The notes below the pieces were generated by a model. The model was not told the origin of the DNA, ran no database searches, and worked only from the letters and a program-made list of their open reading frames with translations. From contig CACXMM010000010.1 of assembly GCA_902768785.1 (NCBI GenBank), forward strand, positions 1 to 64,000: DNA of 64,000 bases, in the 5' to 3' direction. Shown one piece after another: positions 1-7,783 of this stretch (its first letter is position 1; each line of letters begins with the position of its first letter). A program made the translations under genes and the position numbers. Source of the DNA: an uncultured Prevotellaceae bacterium (lineage in GTDB: Bacteria > Bacteroidota > Bacteroidia > Bacteroidales > Bacteroidaceae).

Positions 1-73
1 GAGTTTGCATGGCACTCGCTTAATCACATTTTTCATTATCGTTTGTCTTAATTGATTTATTTCAGATAATTTG

Positions 74-104
74 TTTGCCATATCAAATTAATATTGTATC
101 TTTG
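74..104 (+). promoter_or_regulatory. Bacteroidetes-type promoter of the toxin-antitoxin pair
   Basis: TTTG at 74-77 and TATCTTTG at 97-104 are separated by exactly 19 nt, matching the primary-sigma consensus of Bacteroidetes (TTTG, N19, TAnnTTTG). Transcription would start near 110, about 22 nt before the ATG at 132. Confidence 0.8.
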
Positions 105-131
105 CAAAAGAAACAAATTTAGTTGATAATT

Positions 132-335
132 ATGGCAACAACATCATTGGAACGAATAACGTTGGAGATCCCTTCTATCGAGGTGGCATTTCTTCGTACA
201 TTATCCAAGAAAATGGGATGGACGATGAAGCGTCATCGCAAGAGCGGTATTCAGCAGGCTCTCGAAGACGTGGAGGCTGGCCGCGTATACGAGGCTAAGA
301 GTGTCGAAGACTTGATGTCACAATTGGATGCATGA
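132..335 (+). CDS. Putative antitoxin of a RelE/YafQ-type toxin-antitoxin pair
   Basis: A 67-residue protein that begins MATTSLERITLEIPS. An in-frame TTG lies at 123, but the ATG at 132 fits the promoter better. Residues 1-30 look like a short beta-strand and helix region, and the C-terminus (YEAKSVEDLMSQLDA) is the acidic amphipathic tail typical of antitoxins that wrap their toxin. The stop overlaps the start of the toxin gene by 4 nt (ATGA), so the two are translationally coupled. I infer the antitoxin role mainly from this coupling and from the toxin-like partner. The DNA-binding fold cannot be named with confidence. Such antitoxins usually repress their own promoter, here 74-104. Confidence 0.7.
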   Translation: MATTSLERITLEIPSIEVAFLRTLSKKMGWTMKRHRKSGIQQALEDVEAGRVYEAKSVEDLMSQLDA

Positions 336-607
336 AATATACAATCCTTTATTCTGGCCGATTCAAGAAATCTTATAAACTCTGCAAACGTCGCGGGTTG
401 AATATCTCTAATTTTGAGGAAGTGGTCCGTCTGCTTGCTGAGACGGGAACACTTCCCGATAAGTATCATCCACATATTCTTTCTGGCAAGTATGCCGGTA
501 TCTGGGAATGCCATATAGAACCAGACTGGTTGCTCCTATGGAAGCAGAACGATACAACGTTGACGCTGCTTCTGCTCGATACGGGTACTCATTCTGATAT
601 TTTCTAA
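332..607 (+). CDS. Type II toxin, RelE/ParE superfamily, YafQ-like
   Basis: A 91-residue protein with the RelE/YafQ layout: an N-terminal strand (MKYTILYSGRFKKSYK), two helices, then LPDKYHPHILSGKYAGIWECHI and WLLLWKQND and a C-terminal strand ending TGTHSDIF. In YafQ-like toxins the conserved His in the H-x-L-x-G-x-Y-x-G-x-x-x-x-H pattern and a C-terminal His/Phe pair act in ribosome-dependent mRNA cleavage. Here H49, H62 and the near-terminal H and F are present, so the toxin looks intact. It starts inside the antitoxin stop codon (4-nt overlap). The family role is established. Activity of this copy is inferred. Confidence 0.85.
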   Translation: MKYTILYSGRFKKSYKLCKRRGLNISNFEEVVRLLAETGTLPDKYHPHILSGKYAGIWECHIEPDWLLLWKQNDTTLTLLLLDTGTHSDIF

Positions 608-621
608 GAACAGAATATCCG

Positions 622-1782
622 TTATTCCACCATTTGCCTCGGGAAATACTTGAACAGTTTCTGGTTGTCGCGTAGTTCCTTGATACTCAGGTCGGCCTTT
701 ACTTCGCCGCTCCAGCTGGCGAAATTAGCATTGAATGGCTCGCCCTCAGGAACGATATAGGTGATGGTTTCGAGGTTTAGCGGCAGGGGCTCGAAGATGA
801 GCACGATGGCAAAGTAGTCGCCCGAATAGCCCTGCACCCAGAACAGCGTGTCGTTGGGATAGTCCACCACGCCCTTGCACTTATACTGATGGCCCGACTT
901 GTCGATGAGGATGGTGTTGCCTCCACGGCCGAAATATTCCCTGCGCCAGTTCATCTCAGTGGAAATGGCGACGTAGGTGGCCTCAGGAGTCAGCCACATG
1001 GCCATCGTTCCCTCTGGAATGGGCTTGATGAGGTGGGCATCCTTGTATTCCGACCATGTGAAGAAGTTGTCTTTGTCGAAGTTCTTTGCCTCGGTGACGA
1101 GTGTTGGGTGGTGGAACTCAGGAACCTGGTCGTAGTAGTTTGCTACACCGTAAAACACTTGGCCTGACAGCTGACGGTTCAGTTTCACGTTCAAGCCTCT
1201 CAACTGCCAGTTGGGTACGCCATAGATGGCGATGTCCGTAGTGGTCTCGGGCAGTTTTGGGAAGAATATCTTGAAGTCGAGCACCGTTCCTTTCTTGCCC
1301 TTGATGCCGAAGCGTTTGTAGTAGCAGTCGGGAGCTGTGCGCCGGGCCCTGTAACTGATGCCGGTCTCGTTGTCGAGAATACATCCCTCTTCGTCGGTGA
1401 GCCAAAAGTTATCCACTATGTCGGCAGGCATCGGCAAATAGCAATGCAGCACGGTCTCGCCATTCTCTTCAGTCAACTTCCAAGGCATTAGCGTGTAGGG
1501 ACCCGCTTTTAATTGAATGATTTCTTGATCGGATAACAATTCTTCCACATTGATGGTGGGGACGTTCTCTACCACCAGTCCAGAAGGTTCAAACCAGTCG
1601 TCCTTCTCTGTCCTTTCCCATCGGCAAACCGACTTCTTGGATTTCTTGTCAATGGCAACCGAAGGCTTCGGCACCCAGTAACCGCTGCTTTTAGCCAGAG
1701 TTACCACATCATTATTTGTTTGTGCCTGCATCGTGAGGCAAGTAATAGCCGTGAGGCTAAGGGTTACGATACGCTTGATCAT
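622..1782 (-). CDS. Secreted protein of unknown function in a sigma-factor operon
   Basis: A 386-residue protein with a clear N-terminal signal peptide (MIKRIVTLSLTAITCLTMQAQ, cleavage after AQA-like residues) and no later membrane segment, so it is exported to the periplasm or beyond. The body is rich in beta-strand-forming aromatic stretches and I recognise no catalytic motif or named family. It is the last gene of a three-gene set transcribed leftward: ECF sigma factor, single-pass membrane protein, this protein. Its start overlaps the stop of the membrane protein by 4 nt, so it is probably translated by coupling. Context suggests a target or effector of the sigma/anti-sigma pair. No function is assigned. 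Confidence 0.8.
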   Translation of the reverse strand: MIKRIVTLSLTAITCLTMQAQTNNDVVTLAKSSGYWVPKPSVAIDKKSKKSVCRWERTEKDDWFEPSGLVVENVPTINVEELLSDQEIIQLKAGPYTLMPWKLTEENGETVLHCYLPMPADIVDNFWLTDEEGCILDNETGISYRARRTAPDCYYKRFGIKGKKGTVLDFKIFFPKLPETTTDIAIYGVPNWQLRGLNVKLNRQLSGQVFYGVANYYDQVPEFHHPTLVTEAKNFDKDNFFTWSEYKDAHLIKPIPEGTMAMWLTPEATYVAISTEMNWRREYFGRGGNTILIDKSGHQYKCKGVVDYPNDTLFWVQGYSGDYFAIVLIFEPLPLNLETITYIVPEGEPFNANFASWSGEVKADLSIKELRDNQKLFKYFPRQMVE

Positions 1783-2687
1783 ATCTCTTTTGTTTTTAAG
1801 TTAATACTGTTTATATGCATGAGCTCATTGCGGTATTCTTGATAACAGGCGGAAGTTGTTTGGGCCCCGATGGGAGCATGGGTGCCGTAGAGCAGTATCT
1901 TGCCATTGATGCGCTCGGCAATCCAGCGGTACTGCAATTGCTTGCGCTGGTCCTTCAGTTCAAAGAAGAACTGTTGGTGCGAGAAGTTCAGGTGGTAGCC
2001 GGGCGTCTCGTCGCTATACCAGCAGGCCACTTGCAGCAGCCGTCCGAAGACGTCGACTTCCTTTTTGTCGGGGAAGACATAAACCCTCGAGACGACATTG
2101 CTGTCGTTTGCCGTAGCGCACTTCAGTTCACCCTCCTTTATATTGTGGTAGGATGCCATCTTTTCTATAAACTCATCCACGCGGGCCGGGGCCTGATAGG
2201 TGGAGTCGTCTTCTGACGAGTAGGCAGCATAGTGGAGGTTCTCATCCGATGGAGTTGGAGTAGTTGTCATTACAGACCCCACCTCTGCCCCTCCCCTTGA
2301 TGGGAGGTGAGTGCCTGCGGACGCAACGACAGATGTTCCTCCTGGCTTTGATGAATGGACGATGCTTCCATTCTCCTGTTCAGCTGGATTTGTAATTCGG
2401 CGACTTTGAGTATCCGTCGTAGGAATTGGCTTGGACTTCGTCTGCTGAGCAACTATCTGCTCTGGTTTTGTCACGTCTTCTTTGTGCAGCAGCGTCACAC
2501 CTACACCACAGATCAACAGCAGACAAGCAGCTGCGGCCATCCATCGAAGGATTCTGGTTCTCCCCTCCCTACTGGGAAGGGGTTGTGGGAGAGCCCCCTT
2601 CATAAAGTCAGCAGGCAGTTTCGGTGTATCGGCATATTTACGCCGTAGTGCCTCACGCAGATCGGTATCTTTATATTTATCTGTCAT
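1779..2687 (-). CDS. Single-pass membrane protein, probable anti-sigma factor
   Basis: A 302-residue protein: a short cytoplasmic part with a charged stretch (DLREALRRKYADTPKLP), one membrane helix at about residues 47-67 (ILRWMAAAACLLLICGVGV), then a long extracytoplasmic domain. This layout, and an 11-nt overlap with the upstream ECF sigma gene, fit an anti-sigma factor that holds the sigma factor at the membrane, although no zinc-type anti-sigma motif is visible. Two stretches, around residues 33-43 (LPQPLPSREGR) and 126-138 (THLPSRGGAEVGS), look like translated intergenic palindromic repeats and are probably late in-frame insertions. The next gene overlaps it by 4 nt. Confidence 0.7.
   Translation of the reverse strand: MTDKYKDTDLREALRRKYADTPKLPADFMKGALPQPLPSREGRTRILRWMAAAACLLLICGVGVTLLHKEDVTKPEQIVAQQTKSKPIPTTDTQSRRITNPAEQENGSIVHSSKPGGTSVVASAGTHLPSRGGAEVGSVMTTTPTPSDENLHYAAYSSEDDSTYQAPARVDEFIEKMASYHNIKEGELKCATANDSNVVSRVYVFPDKKEVDVFGRLLQVACWYSDETPGYHLNFSHQQFFFELKDQRKQLQYRWIAERINGKILLYGTHAPIGAQTTSACYQEYRNELMHINSINLKTKEI
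2276..2312. repeat. REP-like palindromic element inserted in frame
   Basis: A GC-rich imperfect palindrome around CCCTCCCC-ttga-TGGGAGG, read on the minus strand as THLPSRGGAEVGS inside the anti-sigma-like gene. It belongs to the same sequence type as the copy at 2562-2596. Confidence 0.6.
2562..2596. repeat. REP-like palindromic element inserted in frame
   Basis: CCCCTCCC-tact-GGGAAGGGG followed by TTGTGGGAGAG, read on the minus strand as LPQPLPSREGR just before the membrane helix of the anti-sigma-like protein. Sequences of this form are usually intergenic repeats in Bacteroidetes (from general knowledge). Here one is translated. Confidence 0.6.
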
Positions 2688-3294
2688 CTTCTTTCAGTTT
2701 CTTATAGAGTTTCTTACGTATTCGATACAATCGGTTGGCCAATGGTTTGGCTTCGACACCCATGATGTAGGTAATCTCCGTCAGAGGGAGGTCCTCGAAG
2801 TAATAGAGTGTGAGGAGTATCCGCTCATCGTCGGGCAGTTCGTCCATCATCTGCTCCAGTCGGATGATGCGTTCCTCGCGACCTGTGGAGAGTTCCTCCT
2901 CCAGTTGTTCGTCACTGATATCCGTCTGCCATACCTTACTATCCTCCATGGATATGATCTGTGGCCGTCGGCGTTTCAGGAAGTCGAGTGTCAGACGGTA
3001 GGCTATACGGCAGAGCCAGGTAGAGAGCGAAGCCTTTTGGGCATCATAGCTGTCAATATGACTGAAGGCGCGGAGGAAAGTATCCTGTGTCAGTTCCTGA
3101 GCGTCCATCACGTCGTTCACCTGTCTGACGACCATGGCGAAGACACGCTCCGCATAGCGACCGACCATTTCCGTCTGTCCCTCATGTCGTCCCTTGCGGA
3201 CGGCTTTTATGATTTCTGTCTCTGTTAGAGCACTCGTATTCTGTTTCACATTGACTTCGTCTTCTTCACTCGCGACTCGGCATTGCTCAAGCAA
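2677..3294 (-). CDS. ECF-type RNA polymerase sigma factor
   Basis: A sigma-70 family protein of up to 205 residues. Region 2 is visible as DAQELTQDTFLRAFSHIDSY followed by STWLCRIAYRLTLDFLKRRR, and region 4 as DELPDDERILLTLYYFEDLPLTEITYIMGV with the helix-turn-helix ending RLYRIRKKLYKKL. It would direct RNA polymerase to a small regulon, usually including its own operon, and be held inactive by the membrane protein encoded immediately downstream (11-nt overlap). The start is uncertain: the longest frame opens with TTG at 3294, and an in-frame GTG at 3249 (giving VKQNTSALTETE) is closer to the usual family length. The family call itself is secure. Confidence 0.92.
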   Translation of the reverse strand: MLEQCRVASEEDEVNVKQNTSALTETEIIKAVRKGRHEGQTEMVGRYAERVFAMVVRQVNDVMDAQELTQDTFLRAFSHIDSYDAQKASLSTWLCRIAYRLTLDFLKRRRPQIISMEDSKVWQTDISDEQLEEELSTGREERIIRLEQMMDELPDDERILLTLYYFEDLPLTEITYIMGVEAKPLANRLYRIRKKLYKKLKEDDR

Positions 3295-3405
3295 GCTTGG
3301 CTCTGCACTCGCTGCTCGTTCACTTCTACTTGTTATACGACAGGTTCAAGAAAATATCCCGCATCTCCCTGAACTTTTTTTGAAAAAAATCTATAATCAG
3401 CAAAT

Positions 3406-3436
3406 AAGCCCCTGCTCATCAAGAAGGCAGGGGCTT
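3406..3436. terminator. Hairpin terminator after the alpha/beta hydrolase gene
   Basis: AAGCCCCTGC (3406-3415) pairs perfectly with GCAGGGGCTT (3427-3436) over an 11-nt loop, with T-rich flanks on both sides. It lies 55 nt after the hydrolase stop codon, read leftward, and could also stop rightward transcription. Confidence 0.75.
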
Positions 3437-3490
3437 GTTTTATGATCTGTCTGTTGCGGCAGAAACTGTTGCTAACAGCAAGCAGCAACA

Positions 3491-5278
3491 TCATTTCAAT
3501 GACTCGAACTTGGCATTCTTCTCAAGCGTCCAGTCCTTGCGCTTCGACAGCAGGTTGTTCTTTCCCTTGAACATCTTGGCGGCTTCCTTGTCACCCTTCA
3601 ACTGCCATTGCAGCCAAGCAAGAGCAACGACGGTGAACTCTCCACCATGAGGTTCACGGTAGGTTCCTCCATGGCCCACTGGGAAGTTTGCAGCACAGGC
3701 AGGAACATGGGCAATACGATGGAAGTCATCCATGCCGTTCTCATAGGCGATATCTGTCTTGCCACCCAGTAAATACATAATAGGTGTGTGGATTTCGTTC
3801 AACTTCTCCTTCGGTGGCATGGGCATTCCACCCACAGCCTGACCTGCATTCTGTCTGTTGAAGAGTCCGCTGTTACAGATCATCAGCAAGGAGATGCGCG
3901 GATCGGCACAGTTGAAGAGCGTCTGCAAGCCACCGCATGACATACCCGCCACACAAATATTCTTCACATCGATCTTCTGGTAATAGGGAGACTGCGGATT
4001 GCTGTTCTGAGCCATCACCCAGTCGATACTCTCAATCTGCTGCTCGGTGGTTGACATCGGACCGCGATACGGCTGTTCATCCATGGGGATATAACCAGTT
4101 GCCACCACGATGAAGCCGTATGAGGCAATCTCGTTCAAGAACTTATAGTGCTCCCAAGGAGAGTTGGTACAGGCACCGTTACCCCATACCAAGACGGGCA
4201 ACGCATTCTTCTGATTGAACTTCGAGAGATCCTGTGGCACGAAAACCGTATGGGCCGACAGTCCGCTCTCCTCTTTCATGATCACCTTGTAAGGACCAGT
4301 TCCGCCATCCTCGACGATACGTGACTTCCCTACCCTCGCGGCATTGAGGAAGTTCACCATCTTCTGCAGGTTCTCCTCGGAATACATTCCCATGCCATGA
4401 CCGCCCTCAGGAACAAAGGTGGCCTCGGTCTTCACACCAGCAGCCTTCAGCAGCTCATAGAACTGCTTACCCTGACAGCAGGGCACCACATTGTCCTTCT
4501 CACCATGGAAGATGATGATGGGAGGGTCGTTCTTATCAACATAGTTCGTAGCACTCAGACTCTTATACTTATCAGGTTCCTTCGAGAGCTTCGAGTTGAG
4601 CAGCACGTCCTCAGGACTGTTCTCTCCCATCTTCATCGACTCCCCACAATCCATAGCCGTCAGATCAACAGGACCCGACCAGTCACAGGCGGCATTCACA
4701 CTGCTGCTCTCATTGAGGTAGTTACCCACCTTACCTTCCAGATCGATATCCACGGTACCCACCTTCGTCTGCTTCAAGCCACTGGTGGTGGCGGCAGTTG
4801 AAGAGAGATGACCACCGGAAGAGAAACCGGAGGTGGCGATAAACGAGGTGTCGAACTTATATTTCGCAGCCTCACCACGCACAAAACGGATCACAGCACG
4901 GATGTCATGGATCTGTGCGGGCCACTTGGCATCCATGCTTGAACGGTGGTTAGGACAGACCACGGCATAACCGGCATCCAGCAATGCCTTGACGATGGTG
5001 CCGAGGTCGGCAGCCCCTTTGCTGTTATTGCTGAACCATGCACTACCGTAGATATGAATCACCACGGGATAGCTGGCCTTCTCCTGCTTGGGGAGATAAA
5101 TGTCGCAGGTGTGATAAGCCTGGTCGTCACCGGCATAGTTCACATCCTTCCACTGCTGAGAGGTTTCTAACTGTACCTGGGGCATCTGGAAACCACCGAA
5201 GCCCCCTGCTGGCTGTGCATCCATACACAGGGCACAGCCGAGTAACAAAACGGATAATAAGGTCTTTTTCATTTTCAT
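3491..5278 (-). CDS. Secreted protein with two alpha/beta hydrolase domains
   Basis: A 595-residue protein with a signal peptide (MKMKKTLLSVLLLGCALCMDAQ) and two serine-hydrolase domains in tandem. Domain 1 (about residues 40-300) has an oxyanion-loop segment HIYGSAW, the nucleophile elbow SGFSSGGH, an acidic residue in FHGEKDNVVP and the histidine in EGGHGMG, as in BD-FAE-type carbohydrate esterases. Domain 2 (about 320-595) has a second elbow, VAGMSCGGLQ, an acidic residue in GGKTDIAYENG and a histidine in PVGHGGTY. Both triads look intact. The likely job is periplasmic de-esterification of plant glycans, an inference from family resemblance. It has its own promoter (5342-5349) and terminator (3406-3436), so it is monocistronic. 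Confidence 0.85.
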   Translation of the reverse strand: MKMKKTLLSVLLLGCALCMDAQPAGGFGGFQMPQVQLETSQQWKDVNYAGDDQAYHTCDIYLPKQEKASYPVVIHIYGSAWFSNNSKGAADLGTIVKALLDAGYAVVCPNHRSSMDAKWPAQIHDIRAVIRFVRGEAAKYKFDTSFIATSGFSSGGHLSSTAATTSGLKQTKVGTVDIDLEGKVGNYLNESSSVNAACDWSGPVDLTAMDCGESMKMGENSPEDVLLNSKLSKEPDKYKSLSATNYVDKNDPPIIIFHGEKDNVVPCCQGKQFYELLKAAGVKTEATFVPEGGHGMGMYSEENLQKMVNFLNAARVGKSRIVEDGGTGPYKVIMKEESGLSAHTVFVPQDLSKFNQKNALPVLVWGNGACTNSPWEHYKFLNEIASYGFIVVATGYIPMDEQPYRGPMSTTEQQIESIDWVMAQNSNPQSPYYQKIDVKNICVAGMSCGGLQTLFNCADPRISLLMICNSGLFNRQNAGQAVGGMPMPPKEKLNEIHTPIMYLLGGKTDIAYENGMDDFHRIAHVPACAANFPVGHGGTYREPHGGEFTVVALAWLQWQLKGDKEAAKMFKGKNNLLSKRKDWTLEKNAKFESLK

Positions 5279-5341
5279 ATTATTTGTCAGTCATCTATTT
5301 CATTGACGTAAGACACACTGTGCCTCATTTCATACTGCCTG

Positions 5342-5349
5342 CAAAGATA
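5342..5349 (-). promoter_or_regulatory. -7 box of the alpha/beta hydrolase promoter
   Basis: On the minus strand this reads TATCTTTG, followed by CAGG, matching the Bacteroidetes -7 box. The 5' untranslated region before the ATG at 5278 would be about 60 nt. Confidence 0.6.
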
Positions 5350-5411
5350 CGAAAAATCCCCCATATTACCTATTATTATCGTAACATAAACTTTTGTATG
5401 TCTATCACGAC

Positions 5412-7181
5412 CTATGGCAAATCACCTGTACGCGTCAGTTTGAAGTCAGTGGCCGAGAACCATTTGGCCTGACAGGGTCTGCCTGTAAAGGACTTGTCTG
5501 TAGAGACACCATAGGCTATCGAGTCGCCCTTGACAACGATATTGTCGATGGTAACGACCGACCACCCCATGCCTTGCTTGACACGATACTGATCCACCAC
5601 TTCATCGTTGATCTTCAATTCATCGTCATGATTGACCTCGAATTTGATTCCCATCACATTCATTTGCACACGGTGGGTAACACGCTTTCCCGAAGGGGTA
5701 TCGGTTGCAGACAAGCTATCCGACTGCAGTTGGCGGATCTGTGCGGCGAGTTCCCCACCTTTGTCACCATAGACAGGAATCTGCATGAGGTGCTTGTCAT
5801 CACCGATGGCATAGATACACGGTCCCGGTCCTTCCGCCCTGGCAATGCAGCTCAGTTTATAGATGCCGGGCTCCACTGCCTCTTTGCGCTCTGCCTGGAA
5901 TACCTCCTTGCAGTTCTCATCCCATGCATCGAGGTATCTGACGCTAGTGTCTCCATTGTAGTAGTCACCACTATAGGTATAATGAGCACAGTTGTCGTGT
6001 TTCAACAGTTTCCATCCGCCTTGCCGCAGGAAATCCTTGTCCTCATCACTCATCAGCACACCCTGATAGGCATGGTTTTTTGCATATTCAGCCTGATAAT
6101 GCTCCGACGCTTTCTCGTTTATCCAGATAAACGAAGGTATCATACAGCACAAAGCAGCAATCCAGAGAACTATCCAGACGATGCGCTGACCGGTACCCAT
6201 GGGCTGTGTCTTCCCCGATTTTGAGAGTAACATGTGACCAATGGCATAGAGAGGAATGAAGAATACCAGCAGCAAACTGGCGATAAAGGCTATCACGATC
6301 CAGGGATGAACTGAGAATAGTTCAGGCAGGTTCAAGTAACCGATGTCGAAAGGCAGACTCATCCTTGTGGCCGCAGGAACAGTGAACACAATCACCATGG
6401 AAATGACGACGAGCAACAGACAAACCAAGAGTGCCAGTCCACAGATAACGGCAATACCCACAAAAATACCCACAAATATCTTCAGCAGGATGGATAAAAG
6501 ATTGCGCAGCACACTGGGACGCTCCTCATAAGGCTTATCCTTGTCAACCACCACATCGGCCAGGTTCTGTGGCGTCACGTCCCTACCCTCCATCTGCAGC
6601 AGTTGTTCCGGTGTTCTGGCTTCAGGCAAGATAATGGCCAGTACGATATACACCAACAGTCCAAAGCCATAGAACAAAAAGAGTAAAACGGTGGCCAGAC
6701 GCCACACTGCTGGATCGGTATTTGTGTAGGCAGCCAAACCAGAAAGCACACCTGCCAGCATCTTGTCCTTGGGATTGCGGTAGAGTTTCTTGCCAGCAGT
6801 CCTTGACCTGACCTCCTCACGGATACCCTCGGCAGCAGAATGGAAAGAGTCATATTTATGTCCACTGTTAACGTTATCGTTAGGGTTAACGTTATCGTTA
6901 GGGTTATCGTCATCACCACCGCCAGCCAGCTGCTCCGGTTTTCCAATACGCGTGATGATATCTTTTACATGATCGATCGTGATCGCCTCGACACCCTGCT
7001 GCCGCAATTCGTCGAACAACTCCGCTATACGGGCCTCAATGTCATCAGCGATCTCGTCACCACCCTCCTGCCGACCAAAATAACTGCGCAGCGACTCAAT
7101 ATATTTTTGCAACACCTCATAGGCATCCTCATCTATCTGGAAGAGGCGGCCGCAGAGGTTAATGGTAATATTCTTTTTCAT
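5412..7181 (-). CDS. PspC-domain membrane protein
   Basis: A 589-residue protein. Residues 1-85 (MKKNITINLCGRLFQID ... EDDIEARIAELF-type helices) form the Bacteroidetes PspC-associated N-terminal domain. A PspC domain follows at about 130-190 (KLYRNPKDKMLAGVLSGLAAY, then a hydrophobic helix ending IVLAIILPEA). Four or so further membrane helices lie between about 225 and 350, and a long C-terminal soluble domain follows. PspC proteins sense envelope stress, in proteobacteria with PspA/B. The gene overlaps the upstream padR gene by 4 nt, a common pairing in Bacteroidetes, so PadR probably controls both. A short tandem repeat encodes NPNDNVNPNDNVN near residue 95. The exact signal sensed is unknown. 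Confidence 0.88.
   Translation of the reverse strand: MKKNITINLCGRLFQIDEDAYEVLQKYIESLRSYFGRQEGGDEIADDIEARIAELFDELRQQGVEAITIDHVKDIITRIGKPEQLAGGGDDDNPNDNVNPNDNVNSGHKYDSFHSAAEGIREEVRSRTAGKKLYRNPKDKMLAGVLSGLAAYTNTDPAVWRLATVLLFLFYGFGLLVYIVLAIILPEARTPEQLLQMEGRDVTPQNLADVVVDKDKPYEERPSVLRNLLSILLKIFVGIFVGIAVICGLALLVCLLLVVISMVIVFTVPAATRMSLPFDIGYLNLPELFSVHPWIVIAFIASLLLVFFIPLYAIGHMLLSKSGKTQPMGTGQRIVWIVLWIAALCCMIPSFIWINEKASEHYQAEYAKNHAYQGVLMSDEDKDFLRQGGWKLLKHDNCAHYTYSGDYYNGDTSVRYLDAWDENCKEVFQAERKEAVEPGIYKLSCIARAEGPGPCIYAIGDDKHLMQIPVYGDKGGELAAQIRQLQSDSLSATDTPSGKRVTHRVQMNVMGIKFEVNHDDELKINDEVVDQYRVKQGMGWSVVTIDNIVVKGDSIAYGVSTDKSFTGRPCQAKWFSATDFKLTRTGDLP
6867..6911. repeat. 18-bp coding tandem repeat in the PspC gene
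   Basis: The 18-mer GTTAACGTTATCGTTAGG occurs twice (6867-6884 and 6885-6902) plus a partial third copy. It encodes an Asn/Asp/Pro-rich linker between the N-terminal domain and the PspC domain. Gain or loss of units would change linker length without shifting the frame. Confidence 0.85.
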
Positions 7182-7531
7182 ACTTCTTCTTGATTATTAA
7201 TAAGGTAATTGTTCTTGAGATAGTTCACTGTATTGGCGAGTTCCGCCCAGGCTCCATCGAGTCCTTCGAGAAACTCTTTGCCCTTTTCACTTAGTGCATA
7301 ATATTTCCGTGGCGGACCCTGTGTGGATTCCTGCCATTCGTAGCGTAACAGACCGTCGTTTTTGAGTCGGGTGAGCAAGGGATAGAGCGTTCCCTCCACC
7401 ACCAGCAGCTCCGCAGCTTTTAACTGCTGGATGATGTCGCTGGCATACGAGGGATGGTTCTTCAACAGGAGTAGTACGCAATACTCCAGCATTCCCTTAC
7501 GCATCTGTGACTTTGCATTTTCTATGTTCAT
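7178..7531 (-). CDS. PadR family transcriptional regulator
   Basis: A 117-residue protein with the PadR winged helix: MLEYCVLLLLKNHPSYASDIIQQL, then VEGTLYPLLTRLKNDGLLRYEWQES and the wing PPRKYYALSEKGKEFL. It lacks the long C-terminal dimerisation domain of PadR itself and is of the short PadR_s1 type. It is the first gene of a two-gene operon with the PspC protein (4-nt overlap). The dyad at 7622-7642, which overlaps the -33 element of its promoter, is the likely operator, so the operon is probably autorepressed and released by an unknown ligand or envelope signal. Confidence 0.93.
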   Translation of the reverse strand: MNIENAKSQMRKGMLEYCVLLLLKNHPSYASDIIQQLKAAELLVVEGTLYPLLTRLKNDGLLRYEWQESTQGPPRKYYALSEKGKEFLEGLDGAWAELANTVNYLKNNYLINNQEEV

Positions 7532-7601
7532 ACTTTATTCTTTTAGTCCTCTATTTCTCCATCTTAAGAAGGAGATAATGAGAAGAATCTGGTTTCGGGT
7601 G

Positions 7602-7642
7602 CAAATATAGGCAAAAACTTGGTACTATGCAATACAAAGTAC
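7602..7642 (-). promoter_or_regulatory. padR-pspC promoter with overlapping PadR-type operator
   Basis: On the minus strand the -7 box TATATTTG is at 7609-7602 and a TTG -33 element lies about 20 nt upstream (7632-7630). An interrupted dyad with GTAC ends, GTACTATGC...AAAGTAC (7622-7642), covers the -33 element. Its position means a bound dimer would block the polymerase. Confidence 0.65.
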
Positions 7643-7730
7643 TATAAATAACAAACAATATAACAATAATTAACGAATAGAGATCCTTTTACGTCCCTAT
7701 TCCTCTTTCTTCTTTTACTATTCCCAAATG

Positions 7731-7762
7731 AAAAAAAACGAGTGATTATCCCTGACAATCAC
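7731..7762 (-). terminator. Terminator after the kinase/RapZ fusion gene
   Basis: GTGATT (7742-7747) pairs with AATCAC (7757-7762). On the minus strand the hairpin is followed by TCG and a run of eight T (7739-7732). It begins 22 nt beyond the stop codon. Confidence 0.65.
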
Positions 7763-7783
7763 ACCAAGCAACTGTTGACGAAG

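Noticed and set aside
5394..6224. 276-codon plus-strand frame
   Set aside because: Antisense shadow of the PspC gene with no family resemblance.
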